DNA of 64,000 nucleotides from Rhodoligotrophos sp. CJ14 (GCF_038811545.1 NZ_CP133319.1:3732001-3796000); one strand, 5' to 3'; shown: positions 26,501-35,035, counted from the stretch's first letter. Made by a program: numbers and translations. The notes: a model not told the origin generated them from the letters alone.

Positions 26501-26823
26501 CGGTGATCTTCATCACCCTGGAGGATGAGACGGGTGTAACCAACGTGGTGGTCTGGTCAAGCATGTTCGAGAAGTTCCGGCGTGAGGTCATGTCGGCACG
26601 CCTGCTGGAAGTGCGCGGCCGCGTGCAGAAGAGCGAGGAGGGCATCGTGCATGTGGTGGCGCAGCGGCTGATTGATCGCAGCGCTGATCTGACAACCTTG
26701 ACGGAGATGGCTGAGACAAATCCACGTCTTCCTCACGACAACGCGCCGTCAGGTTACGTTGCCTCCCGCGCCCGGCACCCGCGCAATGTCCGGGTGATCC
26801 CCAAATCGCGAGATTTTCATTAG
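23566..26823 (+). CDS. dnaE2: Error-prone DNA polymerase DnaE2 (ImuC)
   Basis: A 1085-residue C-family polymerase carrying out SOS mutagenesis and lesion bypass. An N-terminal PHP domain begins YAELACASNFSFLRGASHAYELV; the palm has GRGSAANSVVCFLLGIT and the catalytic PDIDVDFEHERREEV near residue 385; the fingers and beta-binding region follow, and an OB-fold (GVVLVRQRPGEG) lies near residue 965. The start at 23566 overlaps the imuB stop and fits the family N-terminus. The whole imuA-imuB-dnaE2 set is one unit under the LexA promoter. No clear terminator follows in the 152 bases before the antiporter operon. Confidence 0.93.
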   Translation: MKASPAYAELACASNFSFLRGASHAYELVPRAWELGQNGIGIADRNTVAGVVRAHTALKMLRDSLAKEGTACNFKLAVGARLAFSDGTPDIIAYPENRAGWGRLCRLLTSGNLRARKGECRLGLDDLTSHCGDLLLIVMPDDLAKLRPVLMALAEAAPGAVWLGATMLRQGNDHRRLAMLQAIAQTVRVPLLATNDVLYHAPDRRPLQDIITCIREGLRIETAGRRLEVNAERHLKSPAEMLRLFRYAPEAVAEIQHVLARIDFSLDELKYEYPEEPVPPGKTPQTYLEELAWRRAELRYPDGIPERIVTLLRQELSLIAELNYANYFLTIHDIVDFAKNRGILCQGRGSAANSVVCFLLGITNVDPMDIDVLFARFVSKERQEPPDIDVDFEHERREEVIQYIYDRYGRHRAGIAATVIHYRPRSAIREVGKVLGLTEDITSALASTVWGSWGDSLPDGQVRQAGSDPANPEIARAVDFANQLIEFPRHLSQHVGGFVLTRDRLDETVPIGNAAMPERTFIEWDRDDIDELGLLKVDVLALGMLTCIKKAFDLLKQHKGLNLDLTSTERNDPVVYDMLCKGDSIGVFQVESRAQINMLPRLRPREYYDLVIQVAIVRPGPIQGDMVHPYLRRRKDPDEVDYPSPGPGYPKDELKDVLGRTLGVPLFQEQAMKLAIVAAEFTSEQANQLRRAMATFRNAGTIHEFEHKLIEGMVRRGYDRDFAERCFAQIKGFGTYGFPESHAAAFAHLVYVSSWIKCHHPEVFACALLNSQPMGFYAPAQIVRDAREHGVELRMVDVNASHWDNTLEQQEDGSFALRLGFRQIDGFHREWAERIVAARSHGYADMEILARRTRLTRACLQKLADADACRSMGLDRREALWAVRRLPDDAPLPLFAAADAAELGSEPEISLPAMPLAEQVITDYQTIRLSLKAHPLVFLRDRYRREGIASCGETAARTDGAWIKTAGVVLVRQRPGEGTVIFITLEDETGVTNVVVWSSMFEKFRREVMSARLLEVRGRVQKSEEGIVHVVAQRLIDRSADLTTLTEMAETNPRLPHDNAPSGYVASRARHPRNVRVIPKSRDFH

Positions 26824-26975
26824 CAATAAGACGGCTGGCACTTCAGTCTTCCTGCGAGCTTTCTCATGCCCGCGCGGTTTGTACCTCTTGCATCGGACAA
26901 CCCGAACTGGCCATACTGGGAGAGCTCGGATCGCCGAAAAATTTACCGCTTTCTTCAAGGACTTCGCCATAGCCG

Positions 26976-29891
26976 ATGCCCGAACACGCATTGCTGATTG
27001 CCATTCTGATCCTCCCTTTTGCGGGCAGCCTGATTGCCGGTTTTCTGACCGGCACAATCCGCAATGCCGAAGCATGGCTCGCAGGTGCGATTTCTTTGGC
27101 TGGCTTAGGTGCGGTCGCCGCTCTGTATCCGACTGTGGCGAAGGGTGAAATCATCCGAGCTCAGATGGAATGGCTGCCCAGCCTTGGATTGAATTTCAGT
27201 CTGCGGATGGATGGCTTTGCCTGGATGTTCTCCGTATTGATCACGGGCATAGGTCTGCTGGTGGTGGTTTACTCCCGCTACTACATGTCGCAAAGCGATC
27301 CGCGGCCCCGATTCTTTGCTTTTTTCCTGGGCTTCATGGGATCGATGCTTGGCATCGTCCTGTCGGGCAATCTCATCCAGCTGGTCTTGTTCTGGGAGCT
27401 TACCAGCCTCTTCTCCTTCCTGCTGATCGGATACTGGTACCAAAACGCCAATGCGCGCGAGGGCGCACGCATGGCCCTCACCGTGACCGCGACAGGCGGA
27501 CTCTCTCTATTCGCCGGGGTCATTCTGCTGGGTTATGTCACTGGCAGCTACGAGCTCGACCGGGTGCTCGCGGCCGGTGATCTCGTCCGTGGCCATCATC
27601 TCTACCTTCCGATCCTGCTCCTGGTTCTCTTTGGAGGACTGACGAAAAGCGCTCAGTTCCCGTTTCACTTCTGGCTGCCGCGCGCCATGGCGGCGCCCAC
27701 CCCCGTATCCGCCTATCTGCATTCCGCCACCATGGTGAAAGCGGGTGTCTTTCTGCTCGCGCGCCTTTGGCCGGTCCTGTCCGGCACCGATGCCTGGTTC
27801 TGGACAGTTGGCTCCTTCGGTCTGGCGACATTCCTGGTCGGCGCCTATCTCGCGATCTTCCAGCAGGATCTGAAAGGTTTGCTGGCCTATTCCACCATAA
27901 GCCATCTGGGGCTCATCACCCTCATGCTCGGGCTCGGCAGCCCGCTCTCGGCGGTCGCTGCCATATTCCACATGATCAATCACGCGACCTTCAAGGCATC
28001 GCTGTTCATGGGGGCCGGCATTGTCGACCATGAGACCGGCACCCGTGATATCCGGCGCCTCAGTGGCCTGTACCGCGCCATGCCGATCTCAGCCACCATG
28101 GCCATGGTGGCTGCCGCGGCCATGGCGGGTGTTCCCCTGCTCAATGGTTTCCTCTCCAAAGAAATGTTCTTTGCCGAGACGGTCGAGAACCACGATGGCT
28201 CCGTTCTCGATGCGGCGCTTCCCTATGTCGTCACCCTGGCCAGCATGTTCAGCGTGACCTACTCCTTACGCTTCATTCTCGGCGTGTTCTTCGGACCACC
28301 ACCGACGGATCTGCCACGCGTCCCACACGAGCCGCCGCGCTGGATGCGCTTTCCAACCGAGCTCTTGGTTCTGATCTGCCTTCTGGTCGGCATCGTGCCC
28401 TCGCTCACCGTCGGCCCATTCCTGGCAACTGCGGTGCATGCGGTGCTCGGGTCCGAAATGCCCGCTTACAGCCTCAGCCCGTGGCATGGCTTCAACCTGC
28501 CGCTTCTCATGAGCGCTGTGGCCATGGTCGGAGGCGCGCTGCTTTATCTTCTGCTACAGGGGCATTTGCAAAGCGGCGTCGAAGGCCCTCCTTTCCTCTA
28601 TTTGGTCAAAGGGCAGCGATTCTTTGAACGCGCATTGGTGGTGCTGTCCTGGCGCTGGGCACGCTCACTCGAGCAGCTTCTGGGCACACGCCGGCTGCAG
28701 CCGCAATTGCTGCTTCTGATGGGCCTTGCTTTGCTCGCAGGCGCTGCGCCCGTCCTCGTCCACGGCGCAAGCTTCGGTAACGAGCCGCTGTCGCCGGTCG
28801 ATCCCGCCTTCATCATCGTCTGGCTGATCGGTTTGACCTGTGCCTTGGGCACCGCCTATCAGGCCAAATATCACCGGCTCGCCGCCTTGATCCTACTCGG
28901 CGGCGCCGGGCTTGCCACCTGCGTCACCTTTGTCTGGCTCTCCGCGCCCGATCTCGCGCTTACCCAGCTGCTGGTGGAGATCGTCACGATCGTCTTGTTC
29001 CTGCTTGGCCTGCGCTGGCTGCCGAAACGCATCCGCGATGTTGGCGACCTCATGCCGGACCTGGCCGCCCGCTGGCGGCGCTTGCGCGACTTTGCCATCG
29101 CCGTGGGCTGTGGCGGTGGGCTTGGCCTGCTCGCCTATGCGATCATGACGCGGCCCCGGCCGGATGGCATTTCCAGCGAGTTCGTCAGGCGTGCCTATTC
29201 CGAAGGTGGCGGCACCAATGTGGTGAACGTGATCCTCGTTGATTTCCGCGGCTTCGACACCTTGGGCGAGATTGTGGTGCTCGGGGCTGTGGCGCTGATC
29301 GTCTATGCGCTTCTCCGCCGTTTCCGTCCCGCACCGGACAGCATCAACATCCCGGAGCAGCAGCGCATTCAGAATGATTTCGATGCGGTCCATCCCGAGC
29401 GCCAGACGGGCGACACCATCGTCGAATATCTGACGATCCCGGCGGTGCTCATGCGGGGTCTGTTTCCGGTCATTGCCGTCCTTGCCCTCTACCTGCTTCT
29501 TCGCGGCCACGACATGCCGGGCGGCGGCTTTGTCGCCGGACTGACCATGGCGGTGGCGTTCATCCTGCAATATATCGCTGGCGGTACCCGTTGGGTGGAG
29601 ACCCGGCTGCGGGTGCTGCCGGTCCGCTGGATCGCGGCGGGCCTGCTCCTTGCCTGCTTCACGGGCGCCGCAGCCTGGCTGTTCGGCTATCCATTCCTCA
29701 CCTCCTATTTCACCTATGGCAATTTGGGCCTGCTGGGGAAGGTGCCTCTTGCCAGCGCGATGGCCTTTGACATCGGCGTCTTTGCGCTCGTCGTCGGGGC
29801 GACCGTTTTGATTCTGATTGCGCTCGGTCACCAATCCATCCGCAGTCAGAAGCAAGCGCGCGCAGCCCAGGCGGTGGAGGAGACCGTCTGA
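26976..29891 (+). CDS. phaA: Mrp/Pha cation:proton antiporter subunit A, fused to B domain
   Basis: A 971-residue membrane protein related to NuoL. The first 500 residues hold the antiporter module (FWELTSLFSFLLIGYWYQN, GGLTKSAQFPFHFWLPRAM, LHSATMVKAGVFLLARL, FQQDLKGLLAYSTISHLG); residues about 640-770 match the MrpA C-terminal extension; residues about 800-971 are an MnhB-type domain (LLLRGHDMPGGGFVAGL). The A-B fusion is the group 2 arrangement found in rhizobial Pha systems. With the five genes that follow it forms one complex exchanging Na+ or K+ for protons, important in alkaline or salt stress. Its stop overlaps the next start. Confidence 0.93.
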   Translation: MPEHALLIAILILPFAGSLIAGFLTGTIRNAEAWLAGAISLAGLGAVAALYPTVAKGEIIRAQMEWLPSLGLNFSLRMDGFAWMFSVLITGIGLLVVVYSRYYMSQSDPRPRFFAFFLGFMGSMLGIVLSGNLIQLVLFWELTSLFSFLLIGYWYQNANAREGARMALTVTATGGLSLFAGVILLGYVTGSYELDRVLAAGDLVRGHHLYLPILLLVLFGGLTKSAQFPFHFWLPRAMAAPTPVSAYLHSATMVKAGVFLLARLWPVLSGTDAWFWTVGSFGLATFLVGAYLAIFQQDLKGLLAYSTISHLGLITLMLGLGSPLSAVAAIFHMINHATFKASLFMGAGIVDHETGTRDIRRLSGLYRAMPISATMAMVAAAAMAGVPLLNGFLSKEMFFAETVENHDGSVLDAALPYVVTLASMFSVTYSLRFILGVFFGPPPTDLPRVPHEPPRWMRFPTELLVLICLLVGIVPSLTVGPFLATAVHAVLGSEMPAYSLSPWHGFNLPLLMSAVAMVGGALLYLLLQGHLQSGVEGPPFLYLVKGQRFFERALVVLSWRWARSLEQLLGTRRLQPQLLLLMGLALLAGAAPVLVHGASFGNEPLSPVDPAFIIVWLIGLTCALGTAYQAKYHRLAALILLGGAGLATCVTFVWLSAPDLALTQLLVEIVTIVLFLLGLRWLPKRIRDVGDLMPDLAARWRRLRDFAIAVGCGGGLGLLAYAIMTRPRPDGISSEFVRRAYSEGGGTNVVNVILVDFRGFDTLGEIVVLGAVALIVYALLRRFRPAPDSINIPEQQRIQNDFDAVHPERQTGDTIVEYLTIPAVLMRGLFPVIAVLALYLLLRGHDMPGGGFVAGLTMAVAFILQYIAGGTRWVETRLRVLPVRWIAAGLLLACFTGAAAWLFGYPFLTSYFTYGNLGLLGKVPLASAMAFDIGVFALVVGATVLILIALGHQSIRSQKQARAAQAVEETV

Positions 29892-30235
29892 TGGAGCTCC
29901 TCCTCGCTCTGGCCATTGCAGTCCTCACCGGTTCAGGCGTGTGGCTCATGCTCCGCCCGCGCACCTACCAGGTCATCATGGGCCTGTCGCTGCTGTCCTA
30001 CGCGGTCAATCTCTTCATATTCGGCATGGGGCGGCTCCGGATCGGCGCCCCGCCGCTGGTCGAGGCTGGCGCGTCGGCAGATCCCATGGCCTTTGACGAC
30101 CCGCTGCCCCAGGCGCTGGTGCTGACCGCCATTGTCATCAGCTTCGCGATGACCGCCCTGTTTCTCGTGGTGATGCTGGCATCGCGCGGCCTCACCGGCA
30201 CCGATCATGTGGACGGCCGGGAGCCTGAGACATGA
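29891..30235 (+). CDS. phaC: Mrp/Pha antiporter subunit C
   Basis: A 114-residue protein with three membrane helices, related to NuoK. It has MGLSLLSYAVNLFIFGMG in helix 2 and DPLPQALVLTAIVISFAMTALFLV in helix 3, the standard MnhC/PhaC pattern. Coupled to phaA (TGATG) and phaD (ATGA). Confidence 0.92.
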   Translation: MELLLALAIAVLTGSGVWLMLRPRTYQVIMGLSLLSYAVNLFIFGMGRLRIGAPPLVEAGASADPMAFDDPLPQALVLTAIVISFAMTALFLVVMLASRGLTGTDHVDGREPET

Positions 30236-31890
30236 TCAGCTGGCGCGACCACCTCATCATCTTGCCGATCATTTTGCCCCTGTTCACCGCGGGCCTGATG
30301 CTGTGGCTGGACGACCGCAACCGCAAGGTCAAGGCGGCGATCAACTTAGCGTCGACCTCCGCGCTGCTGATCATCTCGATCAGCCTCATGCGCATCGCCG
30401 ATGCGACCGTGCCGGCGGGGGAGGGCAGCCATGTCGAGGTCTATCTCCTCGGCGATTGGCCCGCATCCTTCGGCATCGTGCTGGTGCTTGACCGTCTGTC
30501 CGCGCTGATGCTGGTGCTCACCAGCATCCTGGCGCTTTGCACCTTGCTGTTTGCGCTTGCCCGTTGGCATAAGGCCGGCGCCCATTTCCATCCGCTCTTT
30601 CAATTTCTGCTGATGGGATTGAACGGCGCATTCCTCACCGGCGACCTCTTCAATCTCTTCGTCTTCTTCGAAGTGCTGCTGGCGGCATCCTATGGTCTCG
30701 CGCTTTACGGCTCGGGCCGGGTGCGCGTGCGGGCGAGCCTTCATTACATCGCCTTCAATGTGGCGACCGCGATGCTCTTCCTGATTGGCGCGAGCCTGAT
30801 CTATGGAGTGACCGGCACGCTGAACATGGCGCACCTTGCTGCGCGCATTTCCCAGATTGCTGCGGAAGATCGGGTGTTGCTCGAGGCCGGCGCCGCCATA
30901 CTGGGCATTGTCTTTCTGGTGAAAGCGGGAACCTGGCCCCTATGCTTTTGGCTTCCCACCACCTATGCGGCCGCCAGTGCCCCCGTTGCGGCCTTCTTTG
31001 CCATTCTCACCAAGGTTGGCGTCTACGTGATGCTGCGCCTGTGGCTGTTGCTGTTCGGCGCCGAAACCGGCCTCTCCGCCCAGTTCGGCGGAGACTGGCT
31101 GGTGGTGGCGGGCATCATGACGGTGATCTTCGGCTCGATCGGCGCGCTGGCCTCTCAGGATCTCGGCCGCTTGGCGGGGTTCAGCGTGCTCGTCTCCTCA
31201 GGCACCTTGCTTGCGGTCCTCGGATTTGGTGACCTCAACATCACCAGTGGCGCTCTTTTCTATCTCGTCGGCTCCACGATCGCCTTAAGTGCCTTTTTCC
31301 TGCTGATCGAACTGGTCGAACGCGATCGCGTGCCCGGTGCCGACGTTCTGGCCGTGACCATCGAAGCCTTTGGCTATACCGATCTCGACGAGCAGGAGGA
31401 AGACACCGATATCGGCACGCCGATTCCAGCCACGATGGCGGTGCTGGGGCTCAGCTTCGTCGGCTGTGCACTGATGATCGCGGGCATGCCGCCCCTGTCC
31501 GGTTTTCTCGCCAAGTTCGCGATGCTCAGTGCAATATTCTCCGCAAGCCCAGTCTCGGGCCCAAGCCTTGGGACCTGGGTACTGCTCGCTGTGCTCACCT
31601 TCTCGGGCCTGGCCGCGACCATTGCGGCAACCCGTGCGGGCATTCGCACCTTCTGGACACCCCTGGAGCCGACCGTGCCCCGGGTTGGCCTCATCGAGAT
31701 CGCGCCGATCGCGGTCCTGCTTCTGCTATGTGTGGGCATGACCATCGAGGCGGGCCCGGTGATGCGCTATATGCAATCAACGGCCGCGGGCCTGCATGCA
31801 CCGGCCGATTATGTGAACGGTGTCATTACGGCCCCGCGCATTCGACGTGGTGAAACGATCAAGCCGCCGGCGGGGGAGGAAGGCTCATGA
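30232..31890 (+). CDS. phaD: Mrp/Pha antiporter subunit D
   Basis: A 552-residue NuoM/N-like antiporter subunit with about 14 hydrophobic segments. Typical segments are TGDLFNLFVFFEVLLAASYGL, VKAGTWPLCFWLPTTYAAAS (whose Lys is conserved in this family), SQDLGRLAGFSVLVSSGTLL and GMPPLSGFLAKFAML. A hydrophilic loop rich in acidic residues (TDLDEQEEDTD) lies near residue 385. It overlaps both neighbours by four bases. Confidence 0.93.
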   Translation: MISWRDHLIILPIILPLFTAGLMLWLDDRNRKVKAAINLASTSALLIISISLMRIADATVPAGEGSHVEVYLLGDWPASFGIVLVLDRLSALMLVLTSILALCTLLFALARWHKAGAHFHPLFQFLLMGLNGAFLTGDLFNLFVFFEVLLAASYGLALYGSGRVRVRASLHYIAFNVATAMLFLIGASLIYGVTGTLNMAHLAARISQIAAEDRVLLEAGAAILGIVFLVKAGTWPLCFWLPTTYAAASAPVAAFFAILTKVGVYVMLRLWLLLFGAETGLSAQFGGDWLVVAGIMTVIFGSIGALASQDLGRLAGFSVLVSSGTLLAVLGFGDLNITSGALFYLVGSTIALSAFFLLIELVERDRVPGADVLAVTIEAFGYTDLDEQEEDTDIGTPIPATMAVLGLSFVGCALMIAGMPPLSGFLAKFAMLSAIFSASPVSGPSLGTWVLLAVLTFSGLAATIAATRAGIRTFWTPLEPTVPRVGLIEIAPIAVLLLLCVGMTIEAGPVMRYMQSTAAGLHAPADYVNGVITAPRIRRGETIKPPAGEEGS

Positions 31891-32375
31891 CCAGGGTATT
31901 CCCTTACCCCCGCCTCTCCATCGCGCTCTTTGCCCTATGGCTGATGCTCAACCAGAGCGTGGCTGCGCGGCATATTCTAATGGCCGCCCTCGTCGCGATC
32001 ATCGGACCGATCATCGCGACTGCTCTGGAATTGCCGAGTGCCAGGTTGCGGCGTCCGCAGGCAGCCCTAGCCCTTCTCGGCCGTGTCATCTTCGATATCG
32101 TCCGTTCCAATATCGCCGTGGCCAAGATCATTCTTGATCCTGCCCCCCGCAATCGCGTTTCCGGATTTCTCAACGTTCCCCTGGAGCTGCGCGATCTCAA
32201 TGGGCTGGCCATCCTGGCCTGTATCGTGACCGCAACCCCGGGCACGATCTGGGTCAGCTTCGACCGCGCCAACGGTATTCTCCAGATCCACGTGCTTGAT
32301 CTCGTGGACAAGGAGAGCTGGGTTCGGATCATCAAGCAGCGATACGAACGGCTGTTGCTGGAGATCTTCGAATGA
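31887..32375 (+). CDS. phaE: Mrp/Pha antiporter subunit E
   Basis: A 162-residue membrane protein with two or three N-terminal helices, the family segment FDIVRSNIAVAKIIL near residue 70 and TATPGTIWVSFD near residue 115, then a soluble C-terminus ending in an amphipathic helix. Length and motifs are normal for MnhE/PhaE. ATGA overlaps with phaD and phaF. Confidence 0.92.
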   Translation: MTRVFPYPRLSIALFALWLMLNQSVAARHILMAALVAIIGPIIATALELPSARLRRPQAALALLGRVIFDIVRSNIAVAKIILDPAPRNRVSGFLNVPLELRDLNGLAILACIVTATPGTIWVSFDRANGILQIHVLDLVDKESWVRIIKQRYERLLLEIFE

Positions 32376-32653
32376 GCATAGAGCTTTTGAGCTGGTCCAT
32401 CATCGCAGCCCAGATTTGTCTGGGGCTCGCCATGATCTGCGCCACCTTCCGCATGGTGAAGGGGCCGCGAGCGCAAGACCGGGTTCTGGGTCTCGACACG
32501 CTCTATGTCAATGCCATGCTGCTGCTTCTCACCTTCGGCATCGCTTCGAACAGCCAGGCTTATTTCGAGGCCGCTCTGGTCATCTCTGTCTTGGGCTTCG
32601 TGGGCACGGTGGCCCTGGCCAAATTCCTCATGCGCGGCGAGGTGATCGAATGA
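32372..32653 (+). CDS. phaF: Mrp/Pha antiporter subunit F
   Basis: A 93-residue protein with three membrane helices; KGPRAQDRVLGLDTLYVNAM between helices 1 and 2 is the MnhF/PhaF signature. Coupled by four-base overlaps to phaE and phaG. Confidence 0.92.
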   Translation: MSIELLSWSIIAAQICLGLAMICATFRMVKGPRAQDRVLGLDTLYVNAMLLLLTFGIASNSQAYFEAALVISVLGFVGTVALAKFLMRGEVIE

Positions 32654-33048
32654 CCACAGCGAGCGAGCTACCCGCATGGGCTGCCATCATCACGGCATTT
32701 CTGTTGCTCGTGGGGTCAGGCCTCACATTGATCGGCTGCATAGGCTTGCTCCGGCTGGGCAGCTTTTACGAACGCGTGCATGCGCCCACCATCGGCACAT
32801 CCATGGGCATGACCTTCATCCTGATCGCGTCCATGGTTTATTTCACCGCAGCCGAGGGGCGCTTGGTCATTCATGAGGTTCTGATCGGCTTTTTCGTGAC
32901 GGTGACCACGCCCGTCACCTTGATGCTTTTGGTGCGAGCAGCACGCTATCGCGAGAGCGCCGAAGGCAAAGCGGTTGTCACCAGCATCGGCAGCGCGCAA
33001 GACCGGCTTGACGGGCCATCGCCGCAGATTGGCACCGGAAACGAATAG
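32650..33048 (+). CDS. phaG: Mrp/Pha antiporter subunit G
   Basis: A 132-residue protein with three helices and the PhaG/MnhG signature GLLRLGSFYERVHAPTIG near residue 35, then a 30-residue hydrophilic tail. The ATG at 32650 overlaps the phaF stop. It is the last gene of the antiporter operon; 43 bases without a clear terminator separate it from the aldolase gene, so some read-through is possible. Confidence 0.92.
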   Translation: MTTASELPAWAAIITAFLLLVGSGLTLIGCIGLLRLGSFYERVHAPTIGTSMGMTFILIASMVYFTAAEGRLVIHEVLIGFFVTVTTPVTLMLLVRAARYRESAEGKAVVTSIGSAQDRLDGPSPQIGTGNE

Positions 33049-33091
33049 CCCGCTGCTCTCCCTTTCTCAAACATGCAAAGGATTGATCATC

Positions 33092-33871
33092 ATGGCGCAA
33101 AACCGAGCGTCAGCATTCAGGCAGCGGCTCATGGCGCGCGAAACGCTGCTGGGAACCTTCGTGCAGACGCCCGCAACACATCCCGTGGAAATTCTCGGCA
33201 GTCTCGGCTTTGATTTCCTCGTCATCGACGGTGAGCACGGCCCCTTCGACCGCGTGGCGATGGATGCAGCCATTCTCGCCGCGCGCGCTATGGACGTCCC
33301 GTGCCTCGCCCGGGTGCCCGAGGCCAATGCCGCCCAGCTGCTCGCGGTTTTGGACGATGGCGCAACCGGCGTTGTGGTACCCCACGTCGCAAGCGCTGCC
33401 ATCGCCCGTGAGGTCGCCGAGGCCTGCCGTTATAAGCCCGGTCGCCGCGGTTTCTCCAACTCGACCCGTGCCGGCGGCTATGGTGCCCGCGCCATGTGGG
33501 ACCATGTGGAGGTGAGCGATCGTGAGGTTGTGGTGGCGGCCATCATCGAGGACCCTGAGGCCCTCGACGAGATCGATGCGATCGCGGGGGTCGATGGCAT
33601 TGATGTTCTGCTGATCGGGAGAGGTGACCTCACCATGGCCCTGCGCGCGGCATCTCCGGATGCACCGGAAATCCAAGCTGCGACCCGACCGATCGCGATG
33701 GCCGCGAAAGCGGCGGGTAAGATCGCCTGGCTCAATGTCGGCTCGGTGGACGAGGCGCGTGCGATGTCGGCGAGCCTTGGGATCACCTGCTTCTCGACAG
33801 GCTCCGATCAGGCTTTCCTGCGAGAGGCTGCCTCGAGCAGCCTTGCTGCGTTCAGGGCGGTTCGTTCCTAG
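33092..33871 (+). CDS. HpcH/HpaI family aldolase
   Basis: A 259-residue class II (metal-dependent) aldolase of the HpcH/HpaI/RhmA family, which splits or forms 2-keto-3-deoxy acids with pyruvate. Seen are FDFLVIDGEHGPFD near residue 38, the substrate-binding GRRGFSNSTRAGGYG near residue 115, the metal-site Glu and Asp in IEDPEALDEIDAIAGVDGIDVLLIGRGDLT. The ATG at 33092 follows AAAGGA; the frame is open upstream into phaG, which is not used. The stop codon TAG is formed by the first bases of a palindromic repeat. The specific substrate is not clear. Confidence 0.85.
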   Translation: MAQNRASAFRQRLMARETLLGTFVQTPATHPVEILGSLGFDFLVIDGEHGPFDRVAMDAAILAARAMDVPCLARVPEANAAQLLAVLDDGATGVVVPHVASAAIAREVAEACRYKPGRRGFSNSTRAGGYGARAMWDHVEVSDREVVVAAIIEDPEALDEIDAIAGVDGIDVLLIGRGDLTMALRAASPDAPEIQAATRPIAMAAKAAGKIAWLNVGSVDEARAMSASLGITCFSTGSDQAFLREAASSSLAAFRAVRS

Positions 33872-33928
33872 AGTATTTTCGAGCGAAGTGCCTACCGGTC
33901 GCGGATCAAGGAAAGCGAAAACGCTCTA
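33868..33928. repeat. Palindromic repeat between convergent genes, supplying both stop codons
   Basis: A 61-base copy of the repeat family: left arm TAGAGTATTTTCG, right arm CGAAAACGCTCTA (11 of 13 positions pair), with GAGCGAAGTGCCTACCGG inside. The aldolase gene stops at the TAG of the left arm (33869-33871); the sulfite-oxidase-like gene, on the other strand, stops at the TAG of the right arm (33928-33926). The element is also the only DNA between the two genes, so it probably acts as a two-way terminator. Confidence 0.85.
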
Positions 33929-35035
33929 ATCCTGCCGGTCGGCTGCAACCATGACCTCGATCTTGAGGCATTGATTGATCACATATCCGCAATAATGCGG
34001 ATCATACTGATCCGGCTGCGCCGCTCCGCTGCTGTCGAAAGCCCGTGACATCAGCACACACGGACCCGGAACATCGGGCACCTGCCAGTCGAAAGACCAT
34101 CGCCGCCAGGCATGGCGCTGCATCGGATCCAGGAAGATGGCCTCGCCCCAGCTCTCGCCCCCATCCGTGCTGACCAGCACCTGAGTGATCTCAGCCTCGC
34201 CCGTCCAAGCGGCCCCCGTGATCTGGCAGCTTTGCCCCGGGGCGACGGCGTCATACGGCGCCGGTTGCGTGATGATCGACTTGGGCTTCATCGCGCCGAG
34301 CGGGCGGCGCACCATATGGCCGGCCTGCTTGTCCCAATAGGCATAGTCCGTCGTCTGCCAATATCCTTGGAACGGCACCGGCGAGGCGTGAATATGCGTG
34401 AGCCATTTCACCGAGGCCATGCCATAGTGTCCGGCGACGATGGCGCGCACCGGAAAGCCGTGCTCGAGCGGCAGATCACCTCCGTTCATCTGATAAGCCA
34501 GCAGAACGTCCGGCGACAATGCCTTCACAAGCGGTAGGCTGCGCGCATAGGCGATTGCACCGGCCGGCTTGGGATCCTCTTTTGGGTGACCGCGATCGGC
34601 CCCCTCCAGGATGATCTCGGTGGCGTCCGGCCGAAGACCAGCCTTTGCCAGGAGGTCCGCAAGCAGAACGCCGGTCCATTCGGCCGTGCTCACAGCGCCA
34701 AGCGCCCACTGAACGCCTTTTGCCTGTGGATCGAGGAAGACGCGGCCATTGCCGGCGCATTCGAGGGTCACCACGCGGTGCTCCACCGGCAGCGCGCGCA
34801 ATTCATCATAAGTGAGCGACGCTGGCTGATCGACCGCACCGGTGATTTCGAGCCGATAGCCCGCCCGGTCCAGCCGCGGCGTGCTGAAGTGATTTCGGAT
34901 ATAGAACTGGTCCGTTGGGGTGATGAACGAGCGCAGATGCTCCACCGGCGTCTCGAGATTGCGCGGATTGGCCTGCCGCACGATACGCCCGCTGGATCGA
35001 GCGGTCTCGGCCGGCCTCTGGCTGGTGTCGGTCAT
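33926..35035 (-). CDS. Sulfite oxidase family molybdenum enzyme
   Basis: A 369-residue cytosolic-looking protein of the sulfite oxidase family. The molybdopterin domain (residues about 30-240) holds the Mo-ligand Cys93 in VTLECAGNGR and the cofactor segments GADRG and LEHGFPVRAIVAGHYGMASVKWL; a Mo-co dimerisation domain (residues about 250-365) follows, with QITGAAWTGEAEITQVLVSTDGGESW. No signal peptide, Tat motif or haem domain is seen, and no cytochrome gene is adjacent, so the electron acceptor is unknown. The stop codon lies in the shared palindromic repeat. It may detoxify sulfite, but other sulfo-compounds are possible. Confidence 0.87.
   Translation of the reverse strand: MTDTSQRPAETARSSGRIVRQANPRNLETPVEHLRSFITPTDQFYIRNHFSTPRLDRAGYRLEITGAVDQPASLTYDELRALPVEHRVVTLECAGNGRVFLDPQAKGVQWALGAVSTAEWTGVLLADLLAKAGLRPDATEIILEGADRGHPKEDPKPAGAIAYARSLPLVKALSPDVLLAYQMNGGDLPLEHGFPVRAIVAGHYGMASVKWLTHIHASPVPFQGYWQTTDYAYWDKQAGHMVRRPLGAMKPKSIITQPAPYDAVAPGQSCQITGAAWTGEAEITQVLVSTDGGESWGEAIFLDPMQRHAWRRWSFDWQVPDVPGPCVLMSRAFDSSGAAQPDQYDPHYCGYVINQCLKIEVMVAADRQD

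Noticed and set aside
26824-26975. Possible terminator between dnaE2 and phaA
   Set aside because: No stem of useful length followed by a U-run could be found.
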